Below, one piece after another: positions 1 through 8,122 of a DNA stretch of 64,000 nucleotides. The notes beneath the pieces were generated by a model. The model worked only from the letters and a program-made list of their open reading frames with translations, did not search any database and was not told where the DNA came from. Each line of letters begins with the position of its first letter. Positions within the stretch are counted from its first letter, which is position 1. The position numbers and the translations under genes were made by a program. This DNA comes from UBA7672 sp030824255 (GTDB lineage Bacteria; Pseudomonadota; Alphaproteobacteria; Caulobacterales; Hyphomonadaceae): contig OW818686.1 of NCBI GenBank assembly GCA_942493305.1, positions 496,001 to 560,000 on the forward strand. Direction: 5' to 3'.

Positions 1-75
1 ATTTCTCTCTGGCCGAGATGCAAAGATTCGAGCCATCGGATGATCTTTGTTGCACGATGCAAATCGTGATGCTGA

Positions 76-1044
76 TCAACCCTTGCGGCGCGTAGCCGGG
101 CTCAGCTCAACATGCGTGTCGCGCAGCCAGAGCGGCTCGACGCAATGCGCGCACGCCACGATTGGCTCAAGCTCGTGCCCGCACGGCCGGTGATGGAAGA
201 TGACCGGCGGTCCTTCCGGCGCGCCATAATACATGTCGCCCCAGCGCTGGAGCATGACCAGGACCGGGAAGTAGTCGATCCCCTTCCTTGTCAGCCTGTA
301 TTCAAGCCGGTTCTCGGACTGGCCGTACTGCGTCGCCTTGAGGACATCTAAGTCGATCAGCCAGTTGAGGCGCTCCGTCAGGATGTTCGTCGCCATCGCG
401 GTATCGTCGAGAATCTGATCGTACCGGTGAAGGCCCGTCAGGACTGACCGCAGGATGAGGCTTGCCCAGCGATCGCCAAGCAACTGCGCCGCATCCGTGA
501 ACAGCATCCGGTTGTCAGCGGCGGCGGCAAGCTCGCGCTTTTGTCGCCGCCTCGCATAGTGAGGCAGCATGAGACCAAGGCCCGGCCCCTCTTCCCAGTC
601 AACGTCGCGCGCCGAGAACTCGGTGCGGCAATGGCCACACACAGGCGCGGGCGACGCGGCATGGCCGCACGTCGTATGCGTCAGCCGGATCGTGAAGCCC
701 GCAGGCGCCGACGCCCATCTGGTTTCCCATCGATGCAACATCAGCGTGACCCAGTAGAGGTCACGACCCTTTTTCGTGAAGCGATAGCCCGGGCCCGCGT
801 CGCCCTGCGCTTCATCCCGCTTCTCGATCAGCCCCGCGCCAATGAGCATGCGAAGGCGGTCCGACAGCAGCGCCTTCGGCAGGCTGGTGCGCTGCTGTAT
901 GCCGCTGAACCGGCTCTCCTGCAGCCAGAGCGCCTGCAGCACCAGAAGCGTTGGCACATCGCCCACGACATCCAGCGCGCGCCAGATCGAGCATGTCCGG
1001 ATCAGCTTCGCGTTGCTGGCGATATCTTTCTTGTAGAGCGTCAT
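76..1044 (-). CDS. Tandem HxlR-family winged-helix transcriptional regulator with Cys-rich knuckles
   Basis: The 322-residue protein is two HxlR-type winged-helix units in one chain (about 10-120 and 180-280). Each has the family pattern of a helix around 'GD(V/R)' followed by 'LxxRLxxL' and a wing with 'YRLT/FTKKG'. HxlR proteins are normally about 110-150 aa with one unit, acting as dimers, so this is an internal duplication. After each wing sits a small Cys/His element, 'TCGH...CGHC' (about 125-139) and 'PCGH...CAHC' (about 287-301), which could bind zinc. The ATG start has only a weak ribosome site. It is the last gene of a five-gene minus-strand run and starts 18 bases after DUF1295, so it probably regulates that run. 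The ligand is unknown. Confidence 0.85.
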   Translation of the reverse strand: MTLYKKDIASNAKLIRTCSIWRALDVVGDVPTLLVLQALWLQESRFSGIQQRTSLPKALLSDRLRMLIGAGLIEKRDEAQGDAGPGYRFTKKGRDLYWVTLMLHRWETRWASAPAGFTIRLTHTTCGHAASPAPVCGHCRTEFSARDVDWEEGPGLGLMLPHYARRRQKRELAAAADNRMLFTDAAQLLGDRWASLILRSVLTGLHRYDQILDDTAMATNILTERLNWLIDLDVLKATQYGQSENRLEYRLTRKGIDYFPVLVMLQRWGDMYYGAPEGPPVIFHHRPCGHELEPIVACAHCVEPLWLRDTHVELSPATRRKG

Positions 1045-1062
1045 GCGGTGCTTGATCGGCGC

Positions 1063-1929
1063 CTAGGCTGGCCGGCCGGGAGGTAGGAGAAGAAGTTTCG
1101 AGGTGCGACGAACATAGTCCTGATAACCTGGATCACTCCCCCACCGCTTTTTGGCCAACCGGTCAAGCGTCGGTATCCCGCTCACGCGCAGCAGCAGCAG
1201 GGCGACGAAGACGGGCGAGATCAGCGCGAACCAGCTCCACCCCTGCAGCACAGGCACGGCGGCGACAGCGATGCCCGTCCAGAGCAGGATCTCCCCGAAA
1301 TAGTTGGGATGCTGCGACCAGGCCCAGAGTCCCGTCGTGATGAACCGGCCCTTGTTCTCGGGCCTCGCGCGGAAGGCATTCTTCTGTGCGTCGGCGACAA
1401 CCTCGATCAGGAACCCCACGACCCACATCGCCGCGCCGGCATAGAAGAAGGCATCGACCGGTTCGCGCTCAGACGAAGTCAGCACTGTGACCGCGCAGGC
1501 GGACGTCATCACCACCCACAGCGCCTGCATGTTCCACACGCCAAGGAAACGGAGCGGGTTGCCCCGGATGTCGCGGAACCGCTTGTCCTCGCCCGCACGC
1601 CTTATTCGCGTGAACAGCATGCCTCCCAGGCGGACCGCCCAGATGGCCACCATGGCCGCGATGGCCAGTTCCCGAACGCCGGCCGGCGCGCTCAGGGCCA
1701 GGGCGCTGGCCACGACGCAGAGATAGGTCAGCGCGCCGGCGAGATCGAAGAATGCCTCGGTGCGCAATGCGATCGCGGGGATGGCCGCCATCCAGTTGAT
1801 CGCAAAGGCCAGAAGCGCGCAGACAAACGTGACAGGCAGCGCCTGCCATTGTGCGCCCTCCATCCCGATCAACCAGGAAAGGCCAACGCCGACACCGGCG
1901 ACGACGATGAGAGTAATCAGCTGTCGCAA
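1063..1929 (-). CDS. DUF1295 / steroid 5-alpha-reductase-like integral membrane protein
   Basis: This is a 288-residue polytopic membrane protein with roughly six or seven hydrophobic segments. The family signature 'WSQHPNYFGE' lies near residue 205, preceded by the conserved 'DAQKNAFRAR' region. Family members are NAD(P)H-dependent C=C reductases or lipid methyltransferase-like proteins; the substrate here is unknown. I chose a TTG start at 1929 because a perfect AGGAGG lies 7 bases upstream. A longer open frame extends to 2250, but it runs backwards into the thiolase coding region and its extra residues look non-coding. The Shine-Dalgarno overlaps the thiolase stop codon, so the two genes are probably translationally linked. 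Confidence 0.85.
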   Translation of the reverse strand: MRQLITLIVVAGVGVGLSWLIGMEGAQWQALPVTFVCALLAFAINWMAAIPAIALRTEAFFDLAGALTYLCVVASALALSAPAGVRELAIAAMVAIWAVRLGGMLFTRIRRAGEDKRFRDIRGNPLRFLGVWNMQALWVVMTSACAVTVLTSSEREPVDAFFYAGAAMWVVGFLIEVVADAQKNAFRARPENKGRFITTGLWAWSQHPNYFGEILLWTGIAVAAVPVLQGWSWFALISPVFVALLLLRVSGIPTLDRLAKKRWGSDPGYQDYVRRTSKLLLLPPGRPA

Positions 1930-1936
1930 GTCGCGT

Positions 1937-1942
1937 CCTCCT
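1937..1942 (-). promoter_or_regulatory. Shine-Dalgarno fixing a TTG start (DUF1295 gene)
   Basis: AGGAGG on the minus strand, 7 bases before TTG at 1929. It overlaps the thiolase stop codon (1941-1943). No other in-frame start nearby has comparable spacing. Confidence 0.75.
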
Positions 1943-3176
1943 AGGCCCCGGCGCCGACAACGAACGAGCAGTTCGTTGTGCCCGATCCGCCGACATTGAA
2001 TGTGCCGACGGTTCGCGCACCGCCGACCTGCATCTCGCCCGCCTTGCCGGTCACCTGCCGCGCAGCGTCGTGAAGCATGCGCACCCCGGTCGCCCCCACG
2101 GGGTGGCCAAGGCCGATGAGGCCGCCGGACGGATTGACCGGAATCGATCCTCCCAGCTCGATGCGTCCATCCTCGACCGCCTTCCAGGCTTCTCCCGGCG
2201 CAGTCACGCCGAAATGCTCGATCGCGGCGTACTCGGATATACTGAAGCAATCATGGGTCTCGATGGCATCGAGCTCTCTCGCCCCGGAAACGCCGGCCCG
2301 CTTGTAGGCGTCCGTGATGGCCTTGCGCGTCCAAGGCAGAACGTAGGGCGCGTTGGCGCTGTCCCTCAGCTTGGTGTCCATCCGCATCGGCGCGGTGGTA
2401 TGGCCCCACCCACGGATGCGGGCGAGGCTTTCAAGCCCAAGGCCGTGTTCGGCGCAATATGTCCGGGCCGCCTGCTCCGACGCCAGGAAAACGCAGACCG
2501 CGCCATCGGTCACCTGTCCGCAGTCATGCCGGCGCATCCAGCCTTCGACGACCGGATTGAGTTCGTCATCGACGGCGAAGTGCTGGTCGGTCAGCGTCCA
2601 TTTGCGCGTCTGCGCCTTGTCGTTGCGCCGCGCGTTGGTGAAATTCTTGCGCGCGATCGCCGCGAGGTGCTCGCGCTTGAGGCCGTAGCGCCGGTCGTAT
2701 TCCTCGGCGAGGTCGGAAAACATCGCCGGCCAGACGTACTGGACGTCGGTCGCTTCCTGTCCCACCCACGCCGCAGCGCCCAGATAGTCCGCCGCTGTCT
2801 TGCCGCTGACATTGCGCATCAGCTCCACGCCAGTCACGCACGCAAGATCATATCGGCCGCTTTCAATGTCTGCCATCGCCGCCAGGATCGCCAGCGAGCC
2901 CGATGCACACGCGCCCTCGTGACGCGAGACCGGAATGCCGGCCAGATCCGGATGCACATGGCCATAGAAGCCGCCCAGCATTCCCTGACCGGCAAACAGC
3001 TCGCCCACGAAGTTGCCGACATGACCAACCTTGACATCCTTCGGGCGCACGCCTGTCGCCTCGAAGGCGCCGGTCATCGCCTCGTTCATGAGGTCGAATA
3101 TGCCGAGATCCTCGCGCGCCATGTTGCGTGCGAAGTCGGTCTGGTAGCCTCCCAGGATGAAAACGGGCCGGCTCAT
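1941..3176 (-). CDS. Thiolase family protein (SCP2-type acetyl-CoA acyltransferase)
   Basis: The 411-residue protein resembles SCP-x/lipid-transfer-type thiolases, which catalyse thiolytic cleavage or condensation of acyl-CoA. The nucleophile Cys is in 'HEGACASGSLA' (about residue 88), the catalytic His motif is 'ETHDCFS' (about 310), and the C-terminal 'GLGHPVGATG' loop is intact. The ATG at 3176 has an AGGAGG 7 bases upstream and is 10 bases after the carotenoid oxygenase stop, indicating an operon. In context it probably handles acyl-CoA derived from the oxygenase or VOC steps (inference). An acetoacetyl-CoA role is less likely given the SCP2-like sequence. Confidence 0.9.
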   Translation of the reverse strand: MSRPVFILGGYQTDFARNMAREDLGIFDLMNEAMTGAFEATGVRPKDVKVGHVGNFVGELFAGQGMLGGFYGHVHPDLAGIPVSRHEGACASGSLAILAAMADIESGRYDLACVTGVELMRNVSGKTAADYLGAAAWVGQEATDVQYVWPAMFSDLAEEYDRRYGLKREHLAAIARKNFTNARRNDKAQTRKWTLTDQHFAVDDELNPVVEGWMRRHDCGQVTDGAVCVFLASEQAARTYCAEHGLGLESLARIRGWGHTTAPMRMDTKLRDSANAPYVLPWTRKAITDAYKRAGVSGARELDAIETHDCFSISEYAAIEHFGVTAPGEAWKAVEDGRIELGGSIPVNPSGGLIGLGHPVGATGVRMLHDAARQVTGKAGEMQVGGARTVGTFNVGGSGTTNCSFVVGAGA

Positions 3177-3186
3177 GTGCGCCTCC

Positions 3187-4647
3187 TCAGGCTTCGAGTT
3201 CATCGGCGCCGGCCCACACGGTGTGCGTGCCGCTACAGATACGGTGGGGCAGCATGATCCGGCAGACCGGCCCCGCCGCGATGTCCCGCGCATCGAGGAT
3301 CACGCATTCCGATCTGTCAGTCTTCATGTTGGTGATGAAACTGATCAGATAGCCATCGTCCTCGTTCGTGCCGCCCTTGCGCGGAATGAAACGGGGCTCC
3401 GAACCGTAGGCCTGCTCACCGAATGAAAAGCGGGTCACGGTCCGCGTCTCGAGGTCGTGCTTCACCAGTCCGCTGAACAGGAACCAGCCCTTCTCGCCGA
3501 CAGCGCTGTAGACATAGCGGTTCTTCACGCCCTGGAAGAGTGGATTGATGACGCCGAACTCGACGGCGTCCTCGTCGCAGAGACGCTCTTCATGCGTCTT
3601 GCCGGTCTTCAAATTGAAGCGCCAGCGATGCAGGTGCGTCTGCAGCGAATGAAGGTCGAGCCCCGCCCCCATAAGCTTGTAGGGGTCCGGCATTGTCTCC
3701 AGCGGCTCCGGCCACGGGCTCTTCTGGAAGTAGCCGTCGAGGACCACCTCGTCGCCCTCTTCATAGCAGTTGGTGAAATGGAGAACGTAGGTCCGTTCCG
3801 CCTCGAACCACTTCACCTCGGAGCCGTCGCCATGGCGCGGAATGACGGCGAAGCGCGACGGGCGCGACTGGTCGTACACGGGCACGTAGAAGCCCTGGTC
3901 GATCATCTCCTTGGGCCAGTAGAGCGGGAAGTCGTTGAGCACCGAATAGTTCGGCGAAATCGCCATGTCGTGCGGCAGGCGTGGCCCAGGCAAGTCGATG
4001 GCGGTGTAATGCTTCAGCCGGTTGTCGGCGCCTACGACGCCATAGTGCATGTAAGGTGCGTGGGTCGAGTAATTGAAGAACATCAACTCCCCCGTCCTGC
4101 GATCGACTTTCGGGTGAGCCGAAATGCCATCTAGCGGCACCCAGCCTTCGATCCCCAGCGTGTCGAGATTTTCCGGCGACAGGCGATAGCCCTCGCCACA
4201 CTGCCAGAAGGTCGACAGCAACCGACCTGCATGAACTGCGATGTCCGTGGATGAGCTGTCCTTGATGTGGCCATGAGCGCCCCATCCCTTGCGCTTGGAT
4301 TTCTGGGGCTTGCCCGTGAAGCCGATCCACAGCGCCTCGCCCGCCTCCTGCTCGGCGAGGAATCCGCGCGTGCGGATGAAGCGGTTTTTGTAGCTCGCCT
4401 TGCCATGCCTGAGCTGCATCATGTGCAACATGCCGTCGCCATCGAAGGGATGGTACTTGCCGATGGAGTCGTGCACCGGGTTTTCGGTGTTGCGCACATA
4501 GATACCGTCGATGTCGGCGGGAATCTCGCCGATTACCTCCATGGCGTCGTCGTCATACTCCTCGAAGTTAGGCGTCCACGCCCCGTTCAGATAGGGGTGA
4601 TCCGTCTTGCCAAGCGTGGCCTTCACGCGCCCCACAAGCTTGCTCAT
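3187..4647 (-). CDS. Carotenoid/stilbene cleavage oxygenase (RPE65 family)
   Basis: The 486-residue protein has the length and motif order of seven-bladed, Fe(II)-dependent carotenoid cleavage oxygenases. The four expected His ligands are visible in 'SAHPKVD', 'LPHDMA', 'LHFTNCYEEG' and the C-terminal 'GTHTVWAG'. The N-terminal 'YVRNTENP' and 'YHPFDGDGMLH' segments are also typical. Family members cleave C=C bonds of apocarotenoids, stilbenoids or isoeugenol-type phenylpropenes, and the substrate cannot be read from sequence. The ATG at 4647 follows a GGAAGGGA ribosome site. The frame is open upstream to 4761, but that part shows no family similarity. It lies between the VOC and thiolase genes. 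Confidence 0.92.
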   Translation of the reverse strand: MSKLVGRVKATLGKTDHPYLNGAWTPNFEEYDDDAMEVIGEIPADIDGIYVRNTENPVHDSIGKYHPFDGDGMLHMMQLRHGKASYKNRFIRTRGFLAEQEAGEALWIGFTGKPQKSKRKGWGAHGHIKDSSSTDIAVHAGRLLSTFWQCGEGYRLSPENLDTLGIEGWVPLDGISAHPKVDRRTGELMFFNYSTHAPYMHYGVVGADNRLKHYTAIDLPGPRLPHDMAISPNYSVLNDFPLYWPKEMIDQGFYVPVYDQSRPSRFAVIPRHGDGSEVKWFEAERTYVLHFTNCYEEGDEVVLDGYFQKSPWPEPLETMPDPYKLMGAGLDLHSLQTHLHRWRFNLKTGKTHEERLCDEDAVEFGVINPLFQGVKNRYVYSAVGEKGWFLFSGLVKHDLETRTVTRFSFGEQAYGSEPRFIPRKGGTNEDDGYLISFITNMKTDRSECVILDARDIAAGPVCRIMLPHRICSGTHTVWAGADELEA

Positions 4648-4757
4648 CGGACGTCCCTTCCTTCTCGACGCGTCCTGCGCCAACCGCACGGTCCGGTCTC
4701 GGCCCAGCCCGCGCCTCATTCCGCGACTTGCACTACCATACTTGATGGCGCTCTGGA

Positions 4758-5570
4758 TCACACGAACCGGAACTCGACATTTGCGACCGTCGCTGTCTCG
4801 CCGACGCGGCTTCGGTAGCGCGCCTTGAGGTAAATCGCGGTCAGGCCGCGCGGGCCGTCCCCGCTCGGCACGAAATCAATCCGCCGGTCGATGAAGTGCA
4901 CCGTCGATCCTTCCTGCCGGGCCAGGAACGTCGCCGCCGCCGTCGCGGCAATGGCGGCCGGATCAGGCACAGCCACCTCGCCGCCCAGTATGTCCTCGGC
5001 CGCCTTTGGATCGTTGTAGTCGCCATGGAGCGGGTTGCCCCACCAATTGTCCTCGGGCGTGTATTTATAGAATTCGAAGCGGGAGCCGAACGTCTTGTAG
5101 TTGAACTGCATCAGATGTTGGCCGCGGAAATCCGGTATCTCGAACGCCAGCTTGTGGCCATTTGCAGCCGCTCGCGCCAGCAAGGCGTCGTCATCATAGG
5201 TCTGCAGCACCACCATGAACCCGCCATCGCCGCCACGCTCGGCGAAGAAATCATGCAGCTGGTGCGGCTCGCGGACGGGCGAGACGATTTCCAGCATCGT
5301 CGTGCCGACACGGATCATGCGCGTGTCGAAGCCGAACGCCAGCGTCGGACTGTTTCCGGGCGGCTTTGCGACCGGCTCAACCTCCAGCAGGTCGTAAAGC
5401 TGCCGGCAGACAGCATCCATGTCCTTCGCGGCGATCACATAATGACGAAGACGGCTGGGCCTCACTGCATCTGCTCCCTGAGCCATCGCGCCGGGCGCCA
5501 ACGCCATCGCAGCGCTCACCGCCCCAAACGCCACGACAGCACGCCGATCAAGCTTGCCTGACTCTGCCAC
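4758..5570 (-). CDS. Exported VOC/glyoxalase-fold protein with Tat-like signal
   Basis: The 270-residue protein begins with a short basic N-region with a twin arginine ('LDRRAVVAF') and a hydrophobic stretch ending 'APGAMAQG', a likely Tat signal. The mature part resembles the vicinal-oxygen-chelate fold: 'LRHYVIAAKDMDAVCRQL' opens a beta-alpha unit, and 'GTTMLEIVSPV', 'GGFMVVLQT' and 'GSRFEFYKY' give further VOC strands. A glyoxalase-like 'Glyoxalase_3' type fold is possible. I chose the GTG start because GGAGG precedes it by 6 bases; the frame is open to 5600. It is the first gene of the minus-strand run, 110 bases upstream of the carotenoid oxygenase. The reaction is unknown. Confidence 0.75.
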   Translation of the reverse strand: MAESGKLDRRAVVAFGAVSAAMALAPGAMAQGADAVRPSRLRHYVIAAKDMDAVCRQLYDLLEVEPVAKPPGNSPTLAFGFDTRMIRVGTTMLEIVSPVREPHQLHDFFAERGGDGGFMVVLQTYDDDALLARAAANGHKLAFEIPDFRGQHLMQFNYKTFGSRFEFYKYTPEDNWWGNPLHGDYNDPKAAEDILGGEVAVPDPAAIAATAAATFLARQEGSTVHFIDRRIDFVPSGDGPRGLTAIYLKARYRSRVGETATVANVEFRFV

Positions 5571-5959
5571 GACAATCCTCCATCTGGTCTTGTTACGCAA
5601 GTAATGACCTTTCCTCGGAGGCTAGACAAGACGAATCCGTCAGACCCCGGCGGGGAGATCTTTACGACTTCGCGCACGAGAGATCTCCTGGATTAACGGC
5701 AAGCAGCTCTGTTGGGCGCGCGACCGCGCCGCACGAGTCGCGTCATGACTTGGCTGCAGGTGGATCCGGAGCGAACCCGATATGCATCACGCGGGGCGGC
5801 AAAGCATGCGACGCTGGATGTGGAAGGCCCTGTAAATTGCTCCATCGGCCTCGAGAAAGTCCCGCACTGATGCTGGCCCCTTGACGCCTCGCGCGATTGT
5901 CGCGCGGCTTCTGAATCGGGCGCCACTTCGGAACCACATGTCTCGCGTCGCTTGGACGT
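5571..5959. other. Intergenic region with an 8-bp inverted repeat; no gene seen
   Basis: This is 389 bases between the VOC start and the haemoglobin stop, both minus strand. No frame here looks coding. The most notable structure is an inverted repeat with 8-base arms, GGAGATCT at 5654-5661 and AGATCTCC at 5681-5688, separated by 19 bases and 84-118 bases upstream of the VOC start. It could be an operator for the run (HxlR or other). The promoter itself is not recognisable. Confidence 0.4.
5577..5581 (-). promoter_or_regulatory. Shine-Dalgarno fixing a GTG start (VOC gene)
   Basis: GGAGG on the minus strand, 6 bases before GTG at 5570. The alternative upstream start at 5600 has no such site. 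Confidence 0.6.
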
Positions 5960-6463
5960 TCAGCGAGTCACCGCATCCCGCTTCATTGGCGCCAGTTTCG
6001 CCAGCAGCCTGTTCTGAGCCGAGAACACAATGCCCTCCCGCGTCATTGCGGCCTGGAGCACTTCGACAAGCGCATTGAATTCGGCGGTGGTGATCCCGTG
6101 ATCGGCGTGAACTGATTTCATGTCTCGCCCGGTGTAGGAGCAACCCCCATTCAGAATGTGGCAGAATTGTTCCTTGAGTGTACGCCGCAATCGCACAAAA
6201 TCTGACGCCTTGAATATCTCTGTCAGCCGAGAGTCTTTCTGCACTTGCTCGACGAGGCCATCCACAATCCGGCTGATCCCTTCGTGCCCATGAAACGCGG
6301 CGAACAAGTCCTGTCCGTCCACCGGTGTGGCGCCGGCGTTGGCGTCGGAGATCGTGTAGGCGTCGACTGTCTCCTCGCCAGGAGGAACTGGCGGCATCGG
6401 TTGCCCGAAGGCGGGCGCCACGAAGATGATCGCCGAGAGCGTGCAGACAAGAGCCATCCGCAT
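5960..6463 (-). CDS. Exported group 1 truncated haemoglobin
   Basis: This 167-residue protein has an N-terminal signal peptide ending near 'PAFGQ' and a roughly 115-residue 2/2 globin core (about 50-160). 'GISRIVDGLVEQVQ' is helix B-like. 'FCHILNGGCSYTGRDM' followed by 'VHADHGI' gives the E-F region with a proximal His candidate, then 'TAEFNALVEVL' as helix G. Truncated haemoglobins bind haem and O2, NO or peroxide; most are cytoplasmic, so a signal peptide is notable. Two cysteines flank the 'HILNGG' turn and could form a disulphide after export. It begins 2 bases after the DUF3034 stop, so the two are almost certainly co-transcribed. Confidence 0.85.
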   Translation of the reverse strand: MRMALVCTLSAIIFVAPAFGQPMPPVPPGEETVDAYTISDANAGATPVDGQDLFAAFHGHEGISRIVDGLVEQVQKDSRLTEIFKASDFVRLRRTLKEQFCHILNGGCSYTGRDMKSVHADHGITTAEFNALVEVLQAAMTREGIVFSAQNRLLAKLAPMKRDAVTR

Positions 6464-6465
6464 GA

Positions 6466-7356
6466 TCAGAACCCCGCCTGCAGTGAAAGATAGACACCAC
6501 GCTGATCGTCAAAAGTCGCGATCGAACCGAGATCAACATACGCGCCAGTCAGCGTGAGATGGTGGTTGATCGCCCAGGCGGCGTAGATGTCGACCCAGTC
6601 GTCTTCCCGCGCGATTGCGAGGTTATCCGGCTTCATCCGGTACTCTGCACCAACGACGATATCTGGCGACAACAGCCAACCGGCTGAGAACTCGCCCATC
6701 AGTTCATGGTCATCATTGAGGTTGCCGCCATATCCTAGCAGGCCTGTCTGGTTCGCGTTGGTCCAGCGCAGCGTGCCGTTCAGCAGCAGAGAGCTGTCGA
6801 GCAGGATCTTCGTGGCAGTAGCGTATGTTTCCCAGCCTTCGTCGTCTCTCCCACCCACAGCGGAAACAACGGCGCCCTGATCGTTCTTCTTCCAGTTTGC
6901 ACCGATGGCGACCTGCGGCAGCCATGTGTCCTGATCATAGATCGCATCGCCGGCCACACGCAGCTTTGCGCCCCAGATATCCTGCCCGAAAGTGAAACCG
7001 CGGCCCAGGCCGAGCGCCGCACCAACATCTCGTGTGTCGAACTCCTGGCGCGTGTAGCTGAGCTCAACGCGATCGAAGAGACCGAGCGCGGCGCCATAGG
7101 AGAGGAGCGAATAATCCGGCAGCTCAACCCCGGTAACATGAGCAGTGCCGCCGACGCCACGATCTGTTTCGTTGCCGGTTATGAGCGCCCATGGCGTAAG
7201 CCCGCCACCGCCCTGCCCCTCGACTGTCGAGACGCCGCGCGTAAGCTTCAGCTTGCCGCCTGTCTCGACGTCTATCGCAGGCGAGTCTTCCTGCGCATAG
7301 GCCGCGAGCGGCGTCCACATGGCGAGAGCGAAGCAGGCAACGCCAAGTCGTGACAT
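6466..7356 (-). CDS. DUF3034 family outer-membrane protein
   Basis: The 296-residue protein has a signal peptide ending 'PLAAYAQ'. The DUF3034 start signature follows ('TGGKLKLTRGVSTVEG', then 'GGGLTPWALI'). The rest is alternating amphipathic strands with a terminal Phe, as in outer-membrane beta-barrels. The function of the family is not established. It is divergent from the cupredoxin/EAL pair across a 140-base shared upstream region and is followed at once by the truncated haemoglobin. The grouping of DUF3034, cupredoxin, EAL protein and truncated haemoglobin suggests one redox- or gas-related envelope function (inference). Confidence 0.85.
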   Translation of the reverse strand: MSRLGVACFALAMWTPLAAYAQEDSPAIDVETGGKLKLTRGVSTVEGQGGGGLTPWALITGNETDRGVGGTAHVTGVELPDYSLLSYGAALGLFDRVELSYTRQEFDTRDVGAALGLGRGFTFGQDIWGAKLRVAGDAIYDQDTWLPQVAIGANWKKNDQGAVVSAVGGRDDEGWETYATATKILLDSSLLLNGTLRWTNANQTGLLGYGGNLNDDHELMGEFSAGWLLSPDIVVGAEYRMKPDNLAIAREDDWVDIYAAWAINHHLTLTGAYVDLGSIATFDDQRGVYLSLQAGF

Positions 7357-7496
7357 TCAGGGTTCCACAGCAGCTTGCGCACACTGCTGCGCGCGATGCG
7401 CCGAGTTTGCATGGAAGGTTTAACCAACACGAAACAGCTCAGGGCTGGCCCCGGCTGGCTTTACGGCATCTTCAACCTGCGGTGATACGAAGACGC

Positions 7497-8105
7497 ATGC
7501 TTGGCAGGTTCCTTATATCAGCGGCCACATCGCTTCTCTTTGCAGCGCAGGCGTGGGCCGGCGACATCGTCGTCCGCGTGACGACGCCCGATGGAAAGCC
7601 CCTGCCAGACGCGGTGGTATTTATCCCTGCAAAGCCGGGCGATCCGAAACCCGCTCCGGCCGATGGCCTTAGAATGGCACAAGCGTCGAAGCAGTTCGCG
7701 CCTTTCGTTCTGATCGCGCCGGTTGGATCGACCGTCGAGTTTCCGAACCTCGATAAATTCCGGCATCACGTCTACTCGTTTTCCAAAGGCAACAAGTTCG
7801 AGCTTGAGCTGTACGGCCGGGAAGAGAAGCGTGTCATCACCTTCAAGACCGCGGGGGTTGCTGCACTCGGCTGCAACATCCACGACCAGATGGTGGCCTT
7901 CATCCGCGTGGTCGATACGCTTTGGGCAGCAAAGTCCGGAGCTGATGGCGTAGCCCGGCTGCCTGCGGCGCCCGAAGGCAGCAGGCGCATTGATGCATGG
8001 CACCCCTATGCCACCGCGAAGGACCAGACCGTTACACAGACAGTGACTGTGTCTGCAGGGGTCACGACCGTGACGTTTGTACTTGATATCGCGCCGCCAA
8101 GGTAA
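7497..8105 (+). CDS. Periplasmic cupredoxin-like protein ('methylamine utilization'-type)
   Basis: The 202-residue exported protein has a signal peptide ending 'AQAWAG' and a plastocyanin-like type I copper site. His90/His91 are in 'RHHVYS', and Cys126, His129 and Met132 are in 'GCNIHDQM'. An Ig-like 'TTPDGKPLPDAVVFI' segment precedes the copper core. Proteins of this type are often named methylamine utilization protein, but no methylamine dehydrogenase genes lie nearby, so that role is doubtful. The ATG at 7497 directly precedes the signal peptide; the frame is open from 7350 but the earlier part is not signal-like. The EAL gene starts 17 bases after its stop. Confidence 0.85.
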   Translation: MLGRFLISAATSLLFAAQAWAGDIVVRVTTPDGKPLPDAVVFIPAKPGDPKPAPADGLRMAQASKQFAPFVLIAPVGSTVEFPNLDKFRHHVYSFSKGNKFELELYGREEKRVITFKTAGVAALGCNIHDQMVAFIRVVDTLWAAKSGADGVARLPAAPEGSRRIDAWHPYATAKDQTVTQTVTVSAGVTTVTFVLDIAPPR

Positions 8106-8122
8106 TCCGTCGGCGAATCAGC

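Noticed and set aside
1930..2250. N-terminal extension of the DUF1295 protein
   Set aside because: It lies inside the thiolase gene in another frame; the TTG at 1929 with a perfect Shine-Dalgarno explains the start.
5787..6539. A 250-residue minus-strand frame overlapping the truncated haemoglobin
   Set aside because: The globin frame has a signal peptide, family motifs and tight coupling to DUF3034; the overlapping frame has none.
7497..8105. Methylamine dehydrogenase locus
   Set aside because: Only the cupredoxin carries that family label; none of the dehydrogenase, amicyanin or maturation genes is nearby.
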